Positions 17,701-25,886 of a stretch of 64,000 nucleotides of DNA are shown here, piece after piece. The stretch's first letter is position 1; every line of letters begins with the position of its first letter. The position numbers and the translations under genes were made by a program. This DNA comes from G963668655 sp963668655 (lineage in GTDB: Bacteria > Myxococcota_A > SURF-8). Location of the stretch: positions 868,001 through 932,000 of the forward strand of contig CAXXPQ010000002.1 in the NCBI GenBank assembly GCA_963668655.2, read 5' to 3'. The notes below the pieces were generated by a model. It saw only the letters and a list, made by a program, of their open reading frames with translations. It made no database searches and had not been told where the DNA came from.

Positions 17701-18780
17701 TGGACGCAGGTGCTGGCGGCTTTTCCCCTCAACCGGTATCGAATCACGGACCTGGAAATCTGCGGCGACGGCGTCTGCCGGGTCGGAATCGGAGATTGGA
17801 CCGGATATGAAAAATATTCTTGGATGGACATCATCCGCCCGGGACAAGGCGATGGCTGGGAGGTGATCCGGCGGCCGCTGGTTTATGTTCCCAAGCGGTA
17901 TGGTGTTTTCGATACCGAGGCGACTCCCGACGGCGGCATGGTCCTGGTGGGAGGTGACGGCCTCATCATGGAATACGGAACGTCCGCCACGATCCCCTGC
18001 GATCTGCCGATTTCCGTGGAGACGCACGCGCCCTATCCGACCTTGGTCGATACGGAAGCGCTGTACGGATCGTGCCAAAGCTCTTTTCTGGAAGAGGAAC
18101 CGAATTGCGCGGACGGCGCCTGCGCCATTCCGGCAGAAGAGTATTGCATCGGCGCGACGGTGGAAGGCGACCGCTACGGATACGCCCAGGCGGACGACTA
18201 CCCCGTATCGAAACGGACGATTTCCGGTTTCGCCATCGACGAGAATCCGGTGACGAGGAGAGAGTACGCGGAATTCCTCAACCTATTTCCACTGGAAACG
18301 CAGCAGAAATACGTGGCGTTCGCCATCGGTTCCCTGGAGGAGGCTCTGTACGAGTTATCCTCCGACGGCGGTTCTCTTCAGTTGCTTTCTCGCGAGGACG
18401 AGGTGTTGGACTTCGCGACCCGTGCGGGCGCGGAAACCTATTGCGAAAGCTTTGGCAAGCGTTTGTGCTCGGCGGAGGAATGGGAGGCGGCCTGCCGGGG
18501 ATTCGACGACGATCCGTTTCCCGAGGGCATCTACGTATCGCTCCAGGAGGAGAGGGCCGTATCGGACTTCGGCGTTCGAAATTTAGGACGTTGGCATTTC
18601 GAAATCGTCTCGGATGCGTATTCCCACGATTCTCTGCGGGAGACCCCCGTCGTTTCGGAGGAGGAATCCACGGTAATGCTGAAGGGCGGCGTCAACGAGG
18701 TGGAGGCGACCTGCTGGTCGAGAAGCGATGGGTATCGCGTCAAGCATCCCCGAAAGATCGCCTTCCGCTGTTGTAGGTAG
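14761..18780 (+). CDS. Giant lipoprotein: FGE-like domain, propeller-like core, second FGE-like domain
   Basis: A 1339-residue lipoprotein with lipobox LTVGC and a D/E/G-rich linker. Residues about 90-320 resemble the formylglycine-generating-enzyme/sulfatase-modifying fold: FTIQNVAVTNRQF, GYRLPSPLEWEYAARSG and NAFGLYDTIGNSREI. Residues about 370-1080 form repeated blades typical of a beta-propeller. The last 220 residues again look FGE-like: FAIDENPVTRREYAEFLN, GKRLCSAEEWEAACRG and a terminal RCCR. The second copy is shorter, with less of the GN-x-W/E core. Many FGE-fold domains bind ligands rather than act as oxidases. A surface binding or sensing role is likely but unproven. It is flanked by IS-end sequences. 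Confidence 0.7.
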   Translation: MSERNTNRIVAWFCFLVAGLCLFLTVGCTKEACKDCPEPFIIDGDLDRDPDREADGTENEASDGTEDETGDTDIERAEVAFIDLASNSFVHDPNFSVDNVAAEVFRFYVSRLKPFTIQNVAVTNRQFKEITNYTPTPRGYDSCVDRSPDMPEAAVLTSFVQAAVFLNALSEKEGYPPCYVCQACSGNENVCPYGSYDWENGLECEFDPQWPFPKDCPGYRLPSPLEWEYAARSGALGSLPCKDDPRYGFCGEDDFADLAELGHVEDPESCMWPYNVGTMPPNAFGLYDTIGNSREITLVGMKDPDKYGAHMEAIDDDFEYREERLDDYCIHRKNCSTTASNVHYHQCLFYEFEPGVFHNIRDFAFRPARTLFTENSGLTPASSYTSEKSMEAARPSPVSCQEANRQEFATPTLSFINPFPGPYYIQPMAWLRNGLWFGSWAGNQVWPSQLAGGHQPNWGETVAGPPVEAWGGVWAGNNQGAILAAHTDSEKTWPAVTEMTGSLPKTLVYDSVGDRILGWENFHLFVREAGGASHVFHYNVYKPVGASGRFEQVGELDGVYILGKGSLVLYKNDVLLFDFIVRGMAEDDLRFSAGLFKLEGRDWRLLAEFGEDRFAPYANSDEAYLFRGIPMEFQGKLILPSIPGTLWQWDGENAKIVLQDERIEPYRAEPYLAATSSELFLAANGDVFRIEENQLVQDLDFEDPVRLFGLASGNGEKIYVGGAKVVHQGDNIVKSFLSVRNGDAWTSLDKHIYGKAFPPPLTTVSIGENGKGLAGGYQYGDKPHFGPVLRFDGMSWYPWTESDYPVVGTYTKDGETAWFATQAGIYRISDEEGVVRERIPHSKGRYIFRLTGHGDEIYAIGEWGLLWKRGESGWVELPIDSTSFIFDGFFEANEAVLVMDDDWAEAGRYLYVLDLDSRELTPWPAPAIAEGYEKNINSTSVGMNEWHYHLQRSHLVRDRDGRVWLGRGDGVWVADRIGSAWTQVLAAFPLNRYRITDLEICGDGVCRVGIGDWTGYEKYSWMDIIRPGQGDGWEVIRRPLVYVPKRYGVFDTEATPDGGMVLVGGDGLIMEYGTSATIPCDLPISVETHAPYPTLVDTEALYGSCQSSFLEEEPNCADGACAIPAEEYCIGATVEGDRYGYAQADDYPVSKRTISGFAIDENPVTRREYAEFLNLFPLETQQKYVAFAIGSLEEALYELSSDGGSLQLLSREDEVLDFATRAGAETYCESFGKRLCSAEEWEAACRGFDDDPFPEGIYVSLQEERAVSDFGVRNLGRWHFEIVSDAYSHDSLRETPVVSEEESTVMLKGGVNEVEATCWSRSDGYRVKHPRKIAFRCCR

Positions 18781-18925
18781 GGGGCAATCTCTAACGTGCC
18801 CTACGCTGAGCGGACACCGGGCGGGTAGGCTTCATGCCGCCCTTGTGGTTTGGCCATACGCTTTAAATTTCGCCGGGCTGACATAGCCCAGTGACGCATG
18901 ACGACGCTTACGATTATAGCCACTA
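18781..18925 (-). pseudogene. IS3-family orfB remnant (C-terminal end)
   Basis: On the minus strand the sequence encodes SGYNRKRRHASLGYVSPAKF, the conserved C-terminus of IS3-family OrfB transposases, ending at a stop at 18832-18834. The last 50 bp look like an IS3 end. Only about 30 codons survive; the rest was removed at the junction with the IS630 element. Confidence 0.75.
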
Positions 18926-19999
18926 TTAATAGAAATGCGCTACGGGGGGTATTAATTCCATTCAAAATAAGGTATGCTTGTGGGCATGCCTAACCTGAAG
19001 CGACCAGACACGACGAAAGGCGGGCTTGAGGAAGTCGAAGCGCAGTACCGCAAGGAGCGCGACGGGAAGTTGAAGGAGCGCCTCAACGCCATCCGCCTGT
19101 TGATGAAGGGACGCACACGCAAGGATGTGGCAGAAATCATCGGGGTTTCCGAGTCGGCCATCACGCGCTGGCGCCGGCGCTGGGATGAATTTGGAAGGGA
19201 GGGATTGAAAAGCCGACACCGTGGTCGCGCCTCGAAAGTGACGCCCGAGATGCGGGCGGAAATCGAAGACATCTTCGACATCCGCGAAACCATCAACGGG
19301 CGTAAGATCACGGCCATCGCCATTCGCGGCCACCTTAAAAAAAACACCGATTAGAGATCAGCTACTCGCACGTGTGCTACGTGCTGCGGCAGATGGGCTA
19401 TCGCTACCTGCGCCCGCGTCCGTGGCCGGACAAACAAGACCAGGCGATGCGCGCGCGTTTCCAGGAGCTTTTGTCCGCGCTCGAATCCGATCCGGAGATC
19501 GAGATCTGGTATCAGGACGAAAGCGGGGTGATGGGCGATCCCAAGCCGCGGCGCATTCTGGCCAAACGCGGCTCCAAGCCGACAATGCCGTACACGGGCA
19601 AGCACATCAAGGACAACATCGTGGGGGCTGTTTGTCCTGAAAACGGGGCTTTCTTTAGCCTGATTCTGCCGGTTGTGAACACGGAGAGTTTTCAGATTTT
19701 CTTGGATCACATGCAGAAGGAGATCGGCTCGGGGCGGGTGGTGATGATTATGGACAACGCAAGCTGGCATAAGACGAAAGCCTTGCACTGGGGCCGGATC
19801 GAGCCACTGTATCTGCCTCCGTACTCGCCGGACTTCAATCCTATCGAGCGTATCTGGCTGGTGATGAAAAACCGGTTCTTCAGTCAGTTCATTGCAAGGA
19901 ATCATGCCGAATTGACGGATCACCTGATGGAAGCGCTGCGCTCCTTCATGCAAAACCCGGCGCTTTGCCGCTCCATCTGCGGTGGCGCAAAATGAGTAA
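18926..19999 (+). mobile_element. IS630-family insertion sequence with two-frame transposase
   Basis: Imperfect inverted ends of 20 bp: starting TTAATAGAAATGCGCTACGG at 18926 and ending CGGTGGCGCAAAATGAGTAA at 19999. Each is flanked by TA (18924-18925, 20000-20001). Length is 1074 bp. It sits between an IS3 remnant and an IS5 remnant. Confidence 0.8.
18974..19995 (+). CDS. IS630-family transposase made by -1 frameshift
   Basis: The first frame (18974-19354) encodes the HTH domain, with GVSESAITRWRRRWDEFG. It stops just after a run of eight A (19337-19344). The -1 frame continues from the run through YSHVCYVLRQMGYRYLRPRP to 19995. It carries the DDE residues in WYQDESGV, MIMDNASWHKT and SPDFNPIERIW. 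Joined by a -1 slip the protein is a full-length IS630 transposase of about 340 residues. Programmed frameshifting at A-runs is known in this family; a mutated pseudogene is the alternative. Confidence 0.85.
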
Positions 20000-20001
20000 T
20001 A

Positions 20002-20276
20002 CTGACTCTAAAGGGTATGATTACGATGAGATTCGAGACCTGGCGGAGGCATTCCGGTTCACGGCGCACATTCGTTCGCGGGGCGAGGAGGCGAAAGCGA
20101 TCAAACAGGAGGCGGGTTTCAAGGCGCGGCGCTGGGTGGTGGAACGCACGCACAGTTGGCTGAATCGCTTTCGCCGCATTCTCGTGCGTTTGGAGAAACG
20201 CGCGGACACCTACATCGCCATGCTGCACTTCGCACTTGGCATCATCACGTGGCGAGCGACAGGACTACTGGGATAG
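20002..20276 (+). pseudogene. IS5-family transposase, C-terminal remnant
   Basis: The frame encodes AGFKARRWVVERTHSWLNRF and then FALGIITWRATG. This is the conserved C-terminal end of IS5-family DDE transposases, including the YREK-like VVERTHSW region. The N-terminal three quarters are missing. The remnant begins at the right end of the IS630 element, which probably inserted beside or into it. Confidence 0.8.
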
Positions 20277-20306
20277 GTTCTTATAGCAAACTTTATGCGG
20301 ATATTC

Positions 20307-21713
20307 TCATTTCCTTGCAGCGAGATCCCGAATCCGCAGGTTGTACTTGCGCAACAGTGCCTGAAAGTTCGGTCGGCGCATCCCGACGTCCACCGCTGCC
20401 CGGCTTGCGTTATAGTCGTTGCGCACTAGTGCCTCCTGTAGAAAAGCGCGTTCCACTTCCTCCACCACCTGTTCGCGCAATCGGCGCTTTAACACGTTCA
20501 GCTCTTCGAGTGTTTGGGGAACGGATGCATTCGCCTCAATCATGGGGGCGTTCTTTTCTATACCATTGCTGCCTACAACACCTTGGTCGCAGAGAATGAC
20601 CAATCGCTCGATAACATTCGACAGTTCTCGAACGTTACCCGGCCAGTCGTAACCCTTGAGCGCTTCGAGTGCTTCGGGGCTGAATCCGGTGATGTGCTTG
20701 CGCATTCGTACCGCGAACTTGATCAGGAAATATTCCGCCAATGGACCGATATCCTCCCTGCGCTCGCGCAAAGGTGGCAGGTGGATGGGAAAGACATTCA
20801 GGCGATAGTACAGATCCTGCCGGAATTTTCCATCCTCGACCATGATGGTGAGATCCTGATTCGTTGCGGCAATCAAGCGCACGTCGATTCTTTCCGTACG
20901 GGATGCCCCGACCGGCCGCACTTCTTGTGTTTCCAATATCCGTAAAAGCGTCGCCTGCTGGTCGAGTGGAAGGTTGCTGATTTCATCCATGAAAAACGTT
21001 CCGCCGCTGGCCGACTGGAACAGTCCAACGCGGTTTGAGGCCGCTCCCGTAAAAGCACCTCGCACATGGCCGAACAACTCGCTCGCGATGAGTTGCGGGG
21101 AAATGGCGCCACAGTCCACAGCGAGAAAGGGCTTTTTACTGCGAGGACTTCCTGCATGAATCATGCGTGCGAACAATTCCTTGCCGGTTCCGCTTTCCCC
21201 GATCAACAGCACCGTACTGTTTGTTACAGCCACCTGCTGCATTAATTCGAACGCTTCTCGCAAAGCGACGCTCTGTCCCACGAGGCGGATGCCGTCACGT
21301 TCGTTGATGTGTCCACGGGTGATCTCGCCGAAGCTGCGCAGGCGAGCACGCCGCGAAAGGGCATGCTCTACGACCTGTTCCAATTCTTCCGGGGTGAAAG
21401 GCTTGGACAGGTAATCGAAAGCTCCCAGTTGTATTGTTTCGACGGCGTTGCGCACGGTCGAGTAGCCGGTAATGATGATGATGGGAATGCCGGGGAACGA
21501 TTCCGGGGCTTGCCGTAAAATTTCCATGCCGCCGATATCCGGAAGCTTCAGATCGACCAGCGCCAAATCCACGACACCCTTTTTCAGTCTTTCAATCCCC
21601 TCCTGTCCCTTCTCCACCACGGTCAGATTGTAATTACCCGATAGGATACGCTGAATGCTGCGGCGCACCATCAGATCGTCGTCAACCACCAGAATGCGGT
21701 ATGGCCTCTGCAT
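20307..21713 (-). CDS. NtrC-family sigma-54-dependent response regulator
   Basis: A 468-residue activator with three domains. The receiver (about 1-120) has VVDDD, the phospho-acceptor region LVDLKLPD and a Lys in YLSKPFTP. The AAA+ domain has Walker A GESGTGKE and the sigma-54 contact loop GAFTGA, so it should be a true activator. The C-terminal Fis-type HTH contains NYNASRAAV-type helices (here NDYNASRAAVDVGMRRPNF). It overlaps the upstream kinase by 32 nt and has GGGAGG before the ATG. It is the only visible sigma-54 activator in the window. Three -24/-12 promoters in the neighbouring hydrogenase region are its likely targets. Confidence 0.93.
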   Translation of the reverse strand: MQRPYRILVVDDDLMVRRSIQRILSGNYNLTVVEKGQEGIERLKKGVVDLALVDLKLPDIGGMEILRQAPESFPGIPIIIITGYSTVRNAVETIQLGAFDYLSKPFTPEELEQVVEHALSRRARLRSFGEITRGHINERDGIRLVGQSVALREAFELMQQVAVTNSTVLLIGESGTGKELFARMIHAGSPRSKKPFLAVDCGAISPQLIASELFGHVRGAFTGAASNRVGLFQSASGGTFFMDEISNLPLDQQATLLRILETQEVRPVGASRTERIDVRLIAATNQDLTIMVEDGKFRQDLYYRLNVFPIHLPPLRERREDIGPLAEYFLIKFAVRMRKHITGFSPEALEALKGYDWPGNVRELSNVIERLVILCDQGVVGSNGIEKNAPMIEANASVPQTLEELNVLKRRLREQVVEEVERAFLQEALVRNDYNASRAAVDVGMRRPNFQALLRKYNLRIRDLAARK

Positions 21714-23613
21714 GGTTTCCTCCCTCGTTTTCCAACGGTAACCGGATGACGAAGCGCGCGCCTTTTTTTGACTTATTCTCCGCTCGTATGGTTCCGCCGT
21801 GCTCGGTTACAATTCCATAGGATATGGCCAGGCCGAGACCCGTACCCTTGCCTGCAGGCTTGGTGGTGAAAAACGGGTCGAAGATGCGTTCAAGGTCGGT
21901 TTGCGGGATACCTGTTCCTGAATCCTCCACCACTATTTCCACATACGATTTCCCGTTTTTCTCCACCAATCGGCTCACGACCCAGAGTCGGCCGCCATCC
22001 GGCATGGCGTCGATGGCGTTGACGATGAGATTGACAATAACATCCTGTATCTGTTTGCCGTCGGCAACGATCTGCACCAATGCGGTATCGAGTTGCGTCT
22101 CCGTCTCGACATGGTTGATTTTCGCCTGATTGCTCATGAGCTTGAGTGCGTTGACGATCAGATCATTCAGGTTGACCAGACTTTTCTTGGGTTCATTCTG
22201 GCGCGAAAAATCCAACAAACCCCGCACAATCTGTTTGCAACGCGTGGTGGCCTCGATGATCGTGTCCAGGTCTTCCGCTTGCTGCGAGCCCTCGACGGCG
22301 TCGCGTCTCAACAGATGGGCGAAGGTCAATACGCCGGTCAACGGATTGTTGATTTCGTGCGCCACTCCCGCCGCCAGGCGGCCGACCGATGCCAGCCGCT
22401 CGGACTGGGTAAGTTGTTGACGCGTGCGTTGTTTCAGCAGCTCGTCACGCTCTTTCAGCGATTGTATCATTCGCTCGAAGGCGTAGCGCAAGCGCTTGAA
22501 TTCATCCTCACGGCGGATCTCTCCGCTCAGCGTGAAATCTCCGTGGCCGATGGCATCCGCGGTCTGCGCCAGTTCTTTGAGCGGTTGATATATCCTTCTG
22601 GACAGTCGCCAACCTACGAATCCCGCTGTCATCGCTCCTGCAAAGGAAACCACGCCGAACGCCAGCAGAATCTGAAAGACAATCCGTTTTTGAGTCCTGG
22701 CCGACACACCCGCACCAAGAACCCCGACGATCTGATCGTCAATGTCCAGAATGGGCTCGTAGGCGGCAATGTATTCCGATCCGGCGGCCTCCACTCGTCC
22801 AAGCCATTTTTCATCTTGCGAGGCGACCGCTTGATATACAGACGAATCGAGGCAGGTGCCGAGCGCCGTTTGTCCGCTTTTGGTGCGGACATTGGTAAGT
22901 ATTCTTCTTTGGCGATGAAACACGGTACGATATGTCGGTGCGGCCTTCGTTTCCCCTGTAGTTTCCAAGCCGAAGATATCTCCCCTCCGGTGGAGGAGAA
23001 TTCCTCCGATCAGTATTCCCACCGGTTGGTCCGATACGGTGTAAACAGCGCTTGCGGCGGCAAGGAAAAGGACTGTATCCAAGGGCGAGCATCCATCGTT
23101 TTCCAAATTCTGACTTATGCTTACATCCGCTTGCCGGGCAAGTCTGGGACTTTCCTTCGTAACCCACGAAGTCGGGAGCGAAACGACGCCGGAAACATGG
23201 TTTTCGCCTCCAAGTATGCGCTTCACAAGCAGCAGATCCGTCTGTGGGTCGCCTGAAATTTCAGGATGATGAACTCGATAGAGTACGTGACCCGTGGCAT
23301 CCGTGGCCAAGAGAAAATCCAGCCGTGCGGTTTTGGCTACGAGATCGAGTCGGGGGGTGAGATAGGGCAAATCGCCATCGGCAACGGCTTGGGAGAAGCG
23401 TTCACCGAGTACGGTGAAACGCAAGGAAGCCTGGATGGCCTCGACGGTCTGGTCGAGAGTGCTACGGGCGGCCTTGAGATCTTGCCAGGCTAGGTGCTCG
23501 GCCTGGGTTTTCCATTGCTGCCAGAGAAGATAACCACCGATGAATGCGGTCGCACCGCACGCAATGAGCATGACCAGCAACATGCTCGTCGTCAATCGGC
23601 GTGCGAAGTTCAC
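21682..23613 (-). CDS. Membrane sensor histidine kinase (Cache-HAMP-HisKA-HATPase)
   Basis: A 643-residue kinase. TM1 at about 8-30, then a periplasmic double-Cache-like domain (about 35-315), TM2 at about 318-340, then HAMP, HisKA and HATPase_c. The phospho-acceptor is in GVAHEINNP, and the ATP lid carries GKGTGLGLAISYG. It should sense a small extracellular ligand and phosphorylate the overlapping NtrC-type regulator. Formate or another small carboxylate is a reasonable guess, since Cache domains often bind these. GTG start with GGAGG upstream. It is transcribed divergently from the receiver/channel operon. Confidence 0.93.
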   Translation of the reverse strand: MNFARRLTTSMLLVMLIACGATAFIGGYLLWQQWKTQAEHLAWQDLKAARSTLDQTVEAIQASLRFTVLGERFSQAVADGDLPYLTPRLDLVAKTARLDFLLATDATGHVLYRVHHPEISGDPQTDLLLVKRILGGENHVSGVVSLPTSWVTKESPRLARQADVSISQNLENDGCSPLDTVLFLAAASAVYTVSDQPVGILIGGILLHRRGDIFGLETTGETKAAPTYRTVFHRQRRILTNVRTKSGQTALGTCLDSSVYQAVASQDEKWLGRVEAAGSEYIAAYEPILDIDDQIVGVLGAGVSARTQKRIVFQILLAFGVVSFAGAMTAGFVGWRLSRRIYQPLKELAQTADAIGHGDFTLSGEIRREDEFKRLRYAFERMIQSLKERDELLKQRTRQQLTQSERLASVGRLAAGVAHEINNPLTGVLTFAHLLRRDAVEGSQQAEDLDTIIEATTRCKQIVRGLLDFSRQNEPKKSLVNLNDLIVNALKLMSNQAKINHVETETQLDTALVQIVADGKQIQDVIVNLIVNAIDAMPDGGRLWVVSRLVEKNGKSYVEIVVEDSGTGIPQTDLERIFDPFFTTKPAGKGTGLGLAISYGIVTEHGGTIRAENKSKKGARFVIRLPLENEGGNHAEAIPHSGG

Positions 23614-23912
23614 ATGGAGCCTCCGAATATAAAAGCACCAGTGAGATTATCGAATGTTTCGGAGGCGGAAACAAGCAAAAAGACATAGGATTATTTTTAG
23701 ATTGAAATATGTGTCCTTGAATTTTATACACCTGATGCCATCCGAAGACTCATTGCCGTTGGCATTCATTTCCATCAGATTCTCCATGGTCAATTATATT
23801 AGTTATTTCATGCATATACGACCATCAGTACGAAAGCTGACATTGGCACGCGATATGCTTCCTTTATCTTCAGCCCCCGATCGGACGGAGGGCGAGCAAG
23901 AGGGAGGAAGCC
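23614..23912. other. Divergent regulatory region
   Basis: About 300 bp, AT-rich compared with flanking genes. On the plus side it holds a sigma-54 promoter at 23844. On the minus side a TATAAAAT stretch near 23716 is the best -10 candidate for the kinase/NtrC pair. A CATTCATT at 23763-23770, about 80 bp upstream of the -24 box, resembles sequences near the other sigma-54 promoters. Confidence 0.5.
23844..23859 (+). promoter_or_regulatory. Sigma-54 promoter of the receiver/channel/sensor/hydE operon
   Basis: TGGCAC-GCGATA-TGCT matches TGGCAC-N5-TTGC at all conserved positions but one, with GG and GC exactly 12 apart. Transcription would start near 23870, about 43 nt before the first gene. Confidence 0.8.
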
Positions 23913-24542
23913 ATGATACCCAAACCAAGAATTCTGATCGTGGATGACGAACCGGTCGTAACCAAGAGTTGTGAGCGGATTCTGGCTGGGATGGCCTATG
24001 ACGTTGTCACAACCAACAGCGGCCGGGAAGGTCTGGAACTTGCGACAAGAGAAACCTTCAATCTCGTGGTGACGGACCTCAAGATGCCGGATCTGGACGG
24101 CATGGACCTCGTGCGCGAGTTGCGCAAGGTCCACCCCGAAACGTCGGTCATCATCATCACCGGCTATGGCACGGTACCCTGCGCGGTCGAGGCGATTCGG
24201 CTTGGGGTCAAAGAGTTCGTCGAAAAACCCTTCACTCCGGACGAAATCAGTGAGGCCATCGTGCGGGGCGTAGACGACTCGCTGGAGGAAGTCGGACCGG
24301 ACGGCCACCGTATCGAGGCGGATCTGGTGAAGGAAGTGCTCAAGGCCATCAGTCGCGACCACAACTTCGCGTTCTCTCTTTGGCAGCACGGCAGCCGGGT
24401 GCTTGACGGCTACGCGCTCAGTTCCGAAGCGCAACAGGCCATCGCTTCCGGCGACATCGCGTGGATCGAGAAACACTGCGGCGAGCTATCGGCCGAGGAG
24501 CGCGACTGGCTGGAGCGACGTTTGAGCGCCGAACGCTGGTAA
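23913..24542 (+). CDS. Response regulator with uncharacterised C-terminal helical domain
   Basis: A 209-residue protein. The receiver (1-120) has VDDEP, phospho-acceptor region VTDLKMPD, TGYG and EKPFTP. The C-terminal 80 residues lack any DNA-binding motif. They end in a tryptophan-rich segment, DIAWIEKHCGELSAEERDW, with a final SAERW. I have seen similar tails on receivers of anaerobes but cannot name the domain. It is the first gene of the sigma-54 operon, with GGGAGG before the ATG. It may act through protein contacts, for example with the kinases encoded downstream. Confidence 0.8.
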   Translation: MIPKPRILIVDDEPVVTKSCERILAGMAYDVVTTNSGREGLELATRETFNLVVTDLKMPDLDGMDLVRELRKVHPETSVIIITGYGTVPCAVEAIRLGVKEFVEKPFTPDEISEAIVRGVDDSLEEVGPDGHRIEADLVKEVLKAISRDHNFAFSLWQHGSRVLDGYALSSEAQQAIASGDIAWIEKHCGELSAEERDWLERRLSAERW

Positions 24543-24578
24543 CCCCATCGGGCCGTCTAGCACAAGGGGAAACGAAAC

Positions 24579-25859
24579 ATGCTGAACCAACAACGGATTC
24601 TGGTCATTGACGACGAACCGTTCGTGCGCGAAAGCTGTAAACGGATCTTTGCTGACAAAGGATACGACGTGGAAACCGCTTCCAGCGGCGAGGAAGGGCT
24701 GGAGATGGCGCGCCGGGGCTATTTCGATTGCGCTCTGGTGGACCTTAAAATGCCGGGTATCAACGGCATGGAAGTCGTGCGTACCGTGCGTGAGAATCGG
24801 CCGGGATCGGCCGTTCTGATAATCACGGGGTATGGCGACCTGGAGACGGCCGCCGAGGCCACGCGGCTGGGGGTGTCGGATTACGTCCTGAAGCCCTTTA
24901 CCCCGGACCAAATCATCGAGGCTGTGGACGTCGCCATTACCAACCACACCAAGGAAGGCGCCCTGCCTGGCGTCACGCGCCTGTTTTCGTCTCTATCAGA
25001 GCGCCTGCCGGGCCCGGAAGCTTACGAGGACCGCAGCCCGCAGGCCGTGGCCCAGATGGTGACACGTGCGGTGGGCACAAAGAAAATCGCACTCTCCATG
25101 GCGAATACACTGGTCTTGGGCGCGCTGGCGGGGGCGTATATCGGTTTCGGTGCGGCAATGGCTACGCTGGTGGGATCGGATGCTCCGAAACTGCTCGGCG
25201 TCGGGTTATCGCAAGTGGCCATCGGAGCCGTGTTCTCTCTGGGCCTGATTCTCGTCGTGATTGCAGGGGCGGAACTGTTCACCGGCAATAACCTGATGGT
25301 CGCGGGCTGGCTGGGGCGTCAGTTCGGCGCGAGCCGGATGCTTTTGAGATGGCTGCTCGTTTTCGTAGCGAATTTCATCGGCTCTGTCCTGCTTGCCTGG
25401 ATGGTGTATGAAAGCGGCATCTGGAAGCTCGGCGGAGGCGTGGTGGCCCAGAAAGCCTTGGCCATTGCCAATGCCAAGGTGCAACTTGGGTTTTCAGAGG
25501 CTTTCTTTCGCGGTATCGGCTGCAATTGGCTGGTTTGTCTGGCCGTCTGGATGTCCCTGTCGGCGCGGGAGATCACGGGCAAGATTCTGGCGATTTTCTT
25601 TCCGATCATGGCCTTCGTAGCGCTTGGCTTCGAGCACTGCGTGGCGAATATGTATTTCATTCCGATGGGCTTGATGCTGAAGGCCGGAGCGGTCGGCGGC
25701 ACGGAAACCGCATCCTTGACCTGTAAGGGTTTTCTCGTGGACAACCTGGTTCCGGTGACCATCGGAAACATCGTCGGCGGAACGATCTTCGTGGGTTCGA
25801 TCTACTGGTGGGTTTACGTCCGCGAAGTGACGAAGAAATCAGCATCCAAAAGATCGTAG
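24579..25859 (+). CDS. Receiver domain fused to a formate/nitrite (FNT) channel
   Basis: A 426-residue fusion. The receiver (about 1-120) is complete: D11 and D12, phospho-acceptor D55 in LVDLKMPG, T83 and K105. After a linker, residues about 145-415 form an FNT/FocA channel with six hydrophobic helices. It has the family signature GAELFTGN and the central His in GFEHCVANMYFIP. FNT proteins move formate, nitrite or hydrosulfide through the inner membrane. Here phosphorylation of a cytoplasmic receiver could open or close the pore. The stop is 27 nt before the hydrogenase-like kinase gene. No stop or start signal separates the domains, so fusion appears genuine. Confidence 0.9.
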   Translation: MLNQQRILVIDDEPFVRESCKRIFADKGYDVETASSGEEGLEMARRGYFDCALVDLKMPGINGMEVVRTVRENRPGSAVLIITGYGDLETAAEATRLGVSDYVLKPFTPDQIIEAVDVAITNHTKEGALPGVTRLFSSLSERLPGPEAYEDRSPQAVAQMVTRAVGTKKIALSMANTLVLGALAGAYIGFGAAMATLVGSDAPKLLGVGLSQVAIGAVFSLGLILVVIAGAELFTGNNLMVAGWLGRQFGASRMLLRWLLVFVANFIGSVLLAWMVYESGIWKLGGGVVAQKALAIANAKVQLGFSEAFFRGIGCNWLVCLAVWMSLSAREITGKILAIFFPIMAFVALGFEHCVANMYFIPMGLMLKAGAVGGTETASLTCKGFLVDNLVPVTIGNIVGGTIFVGSIYWWVYVREVTKKSASKRS

Positions 25860-25886
25860 AAAATCGTTTAACGCCGGGAATACGTA

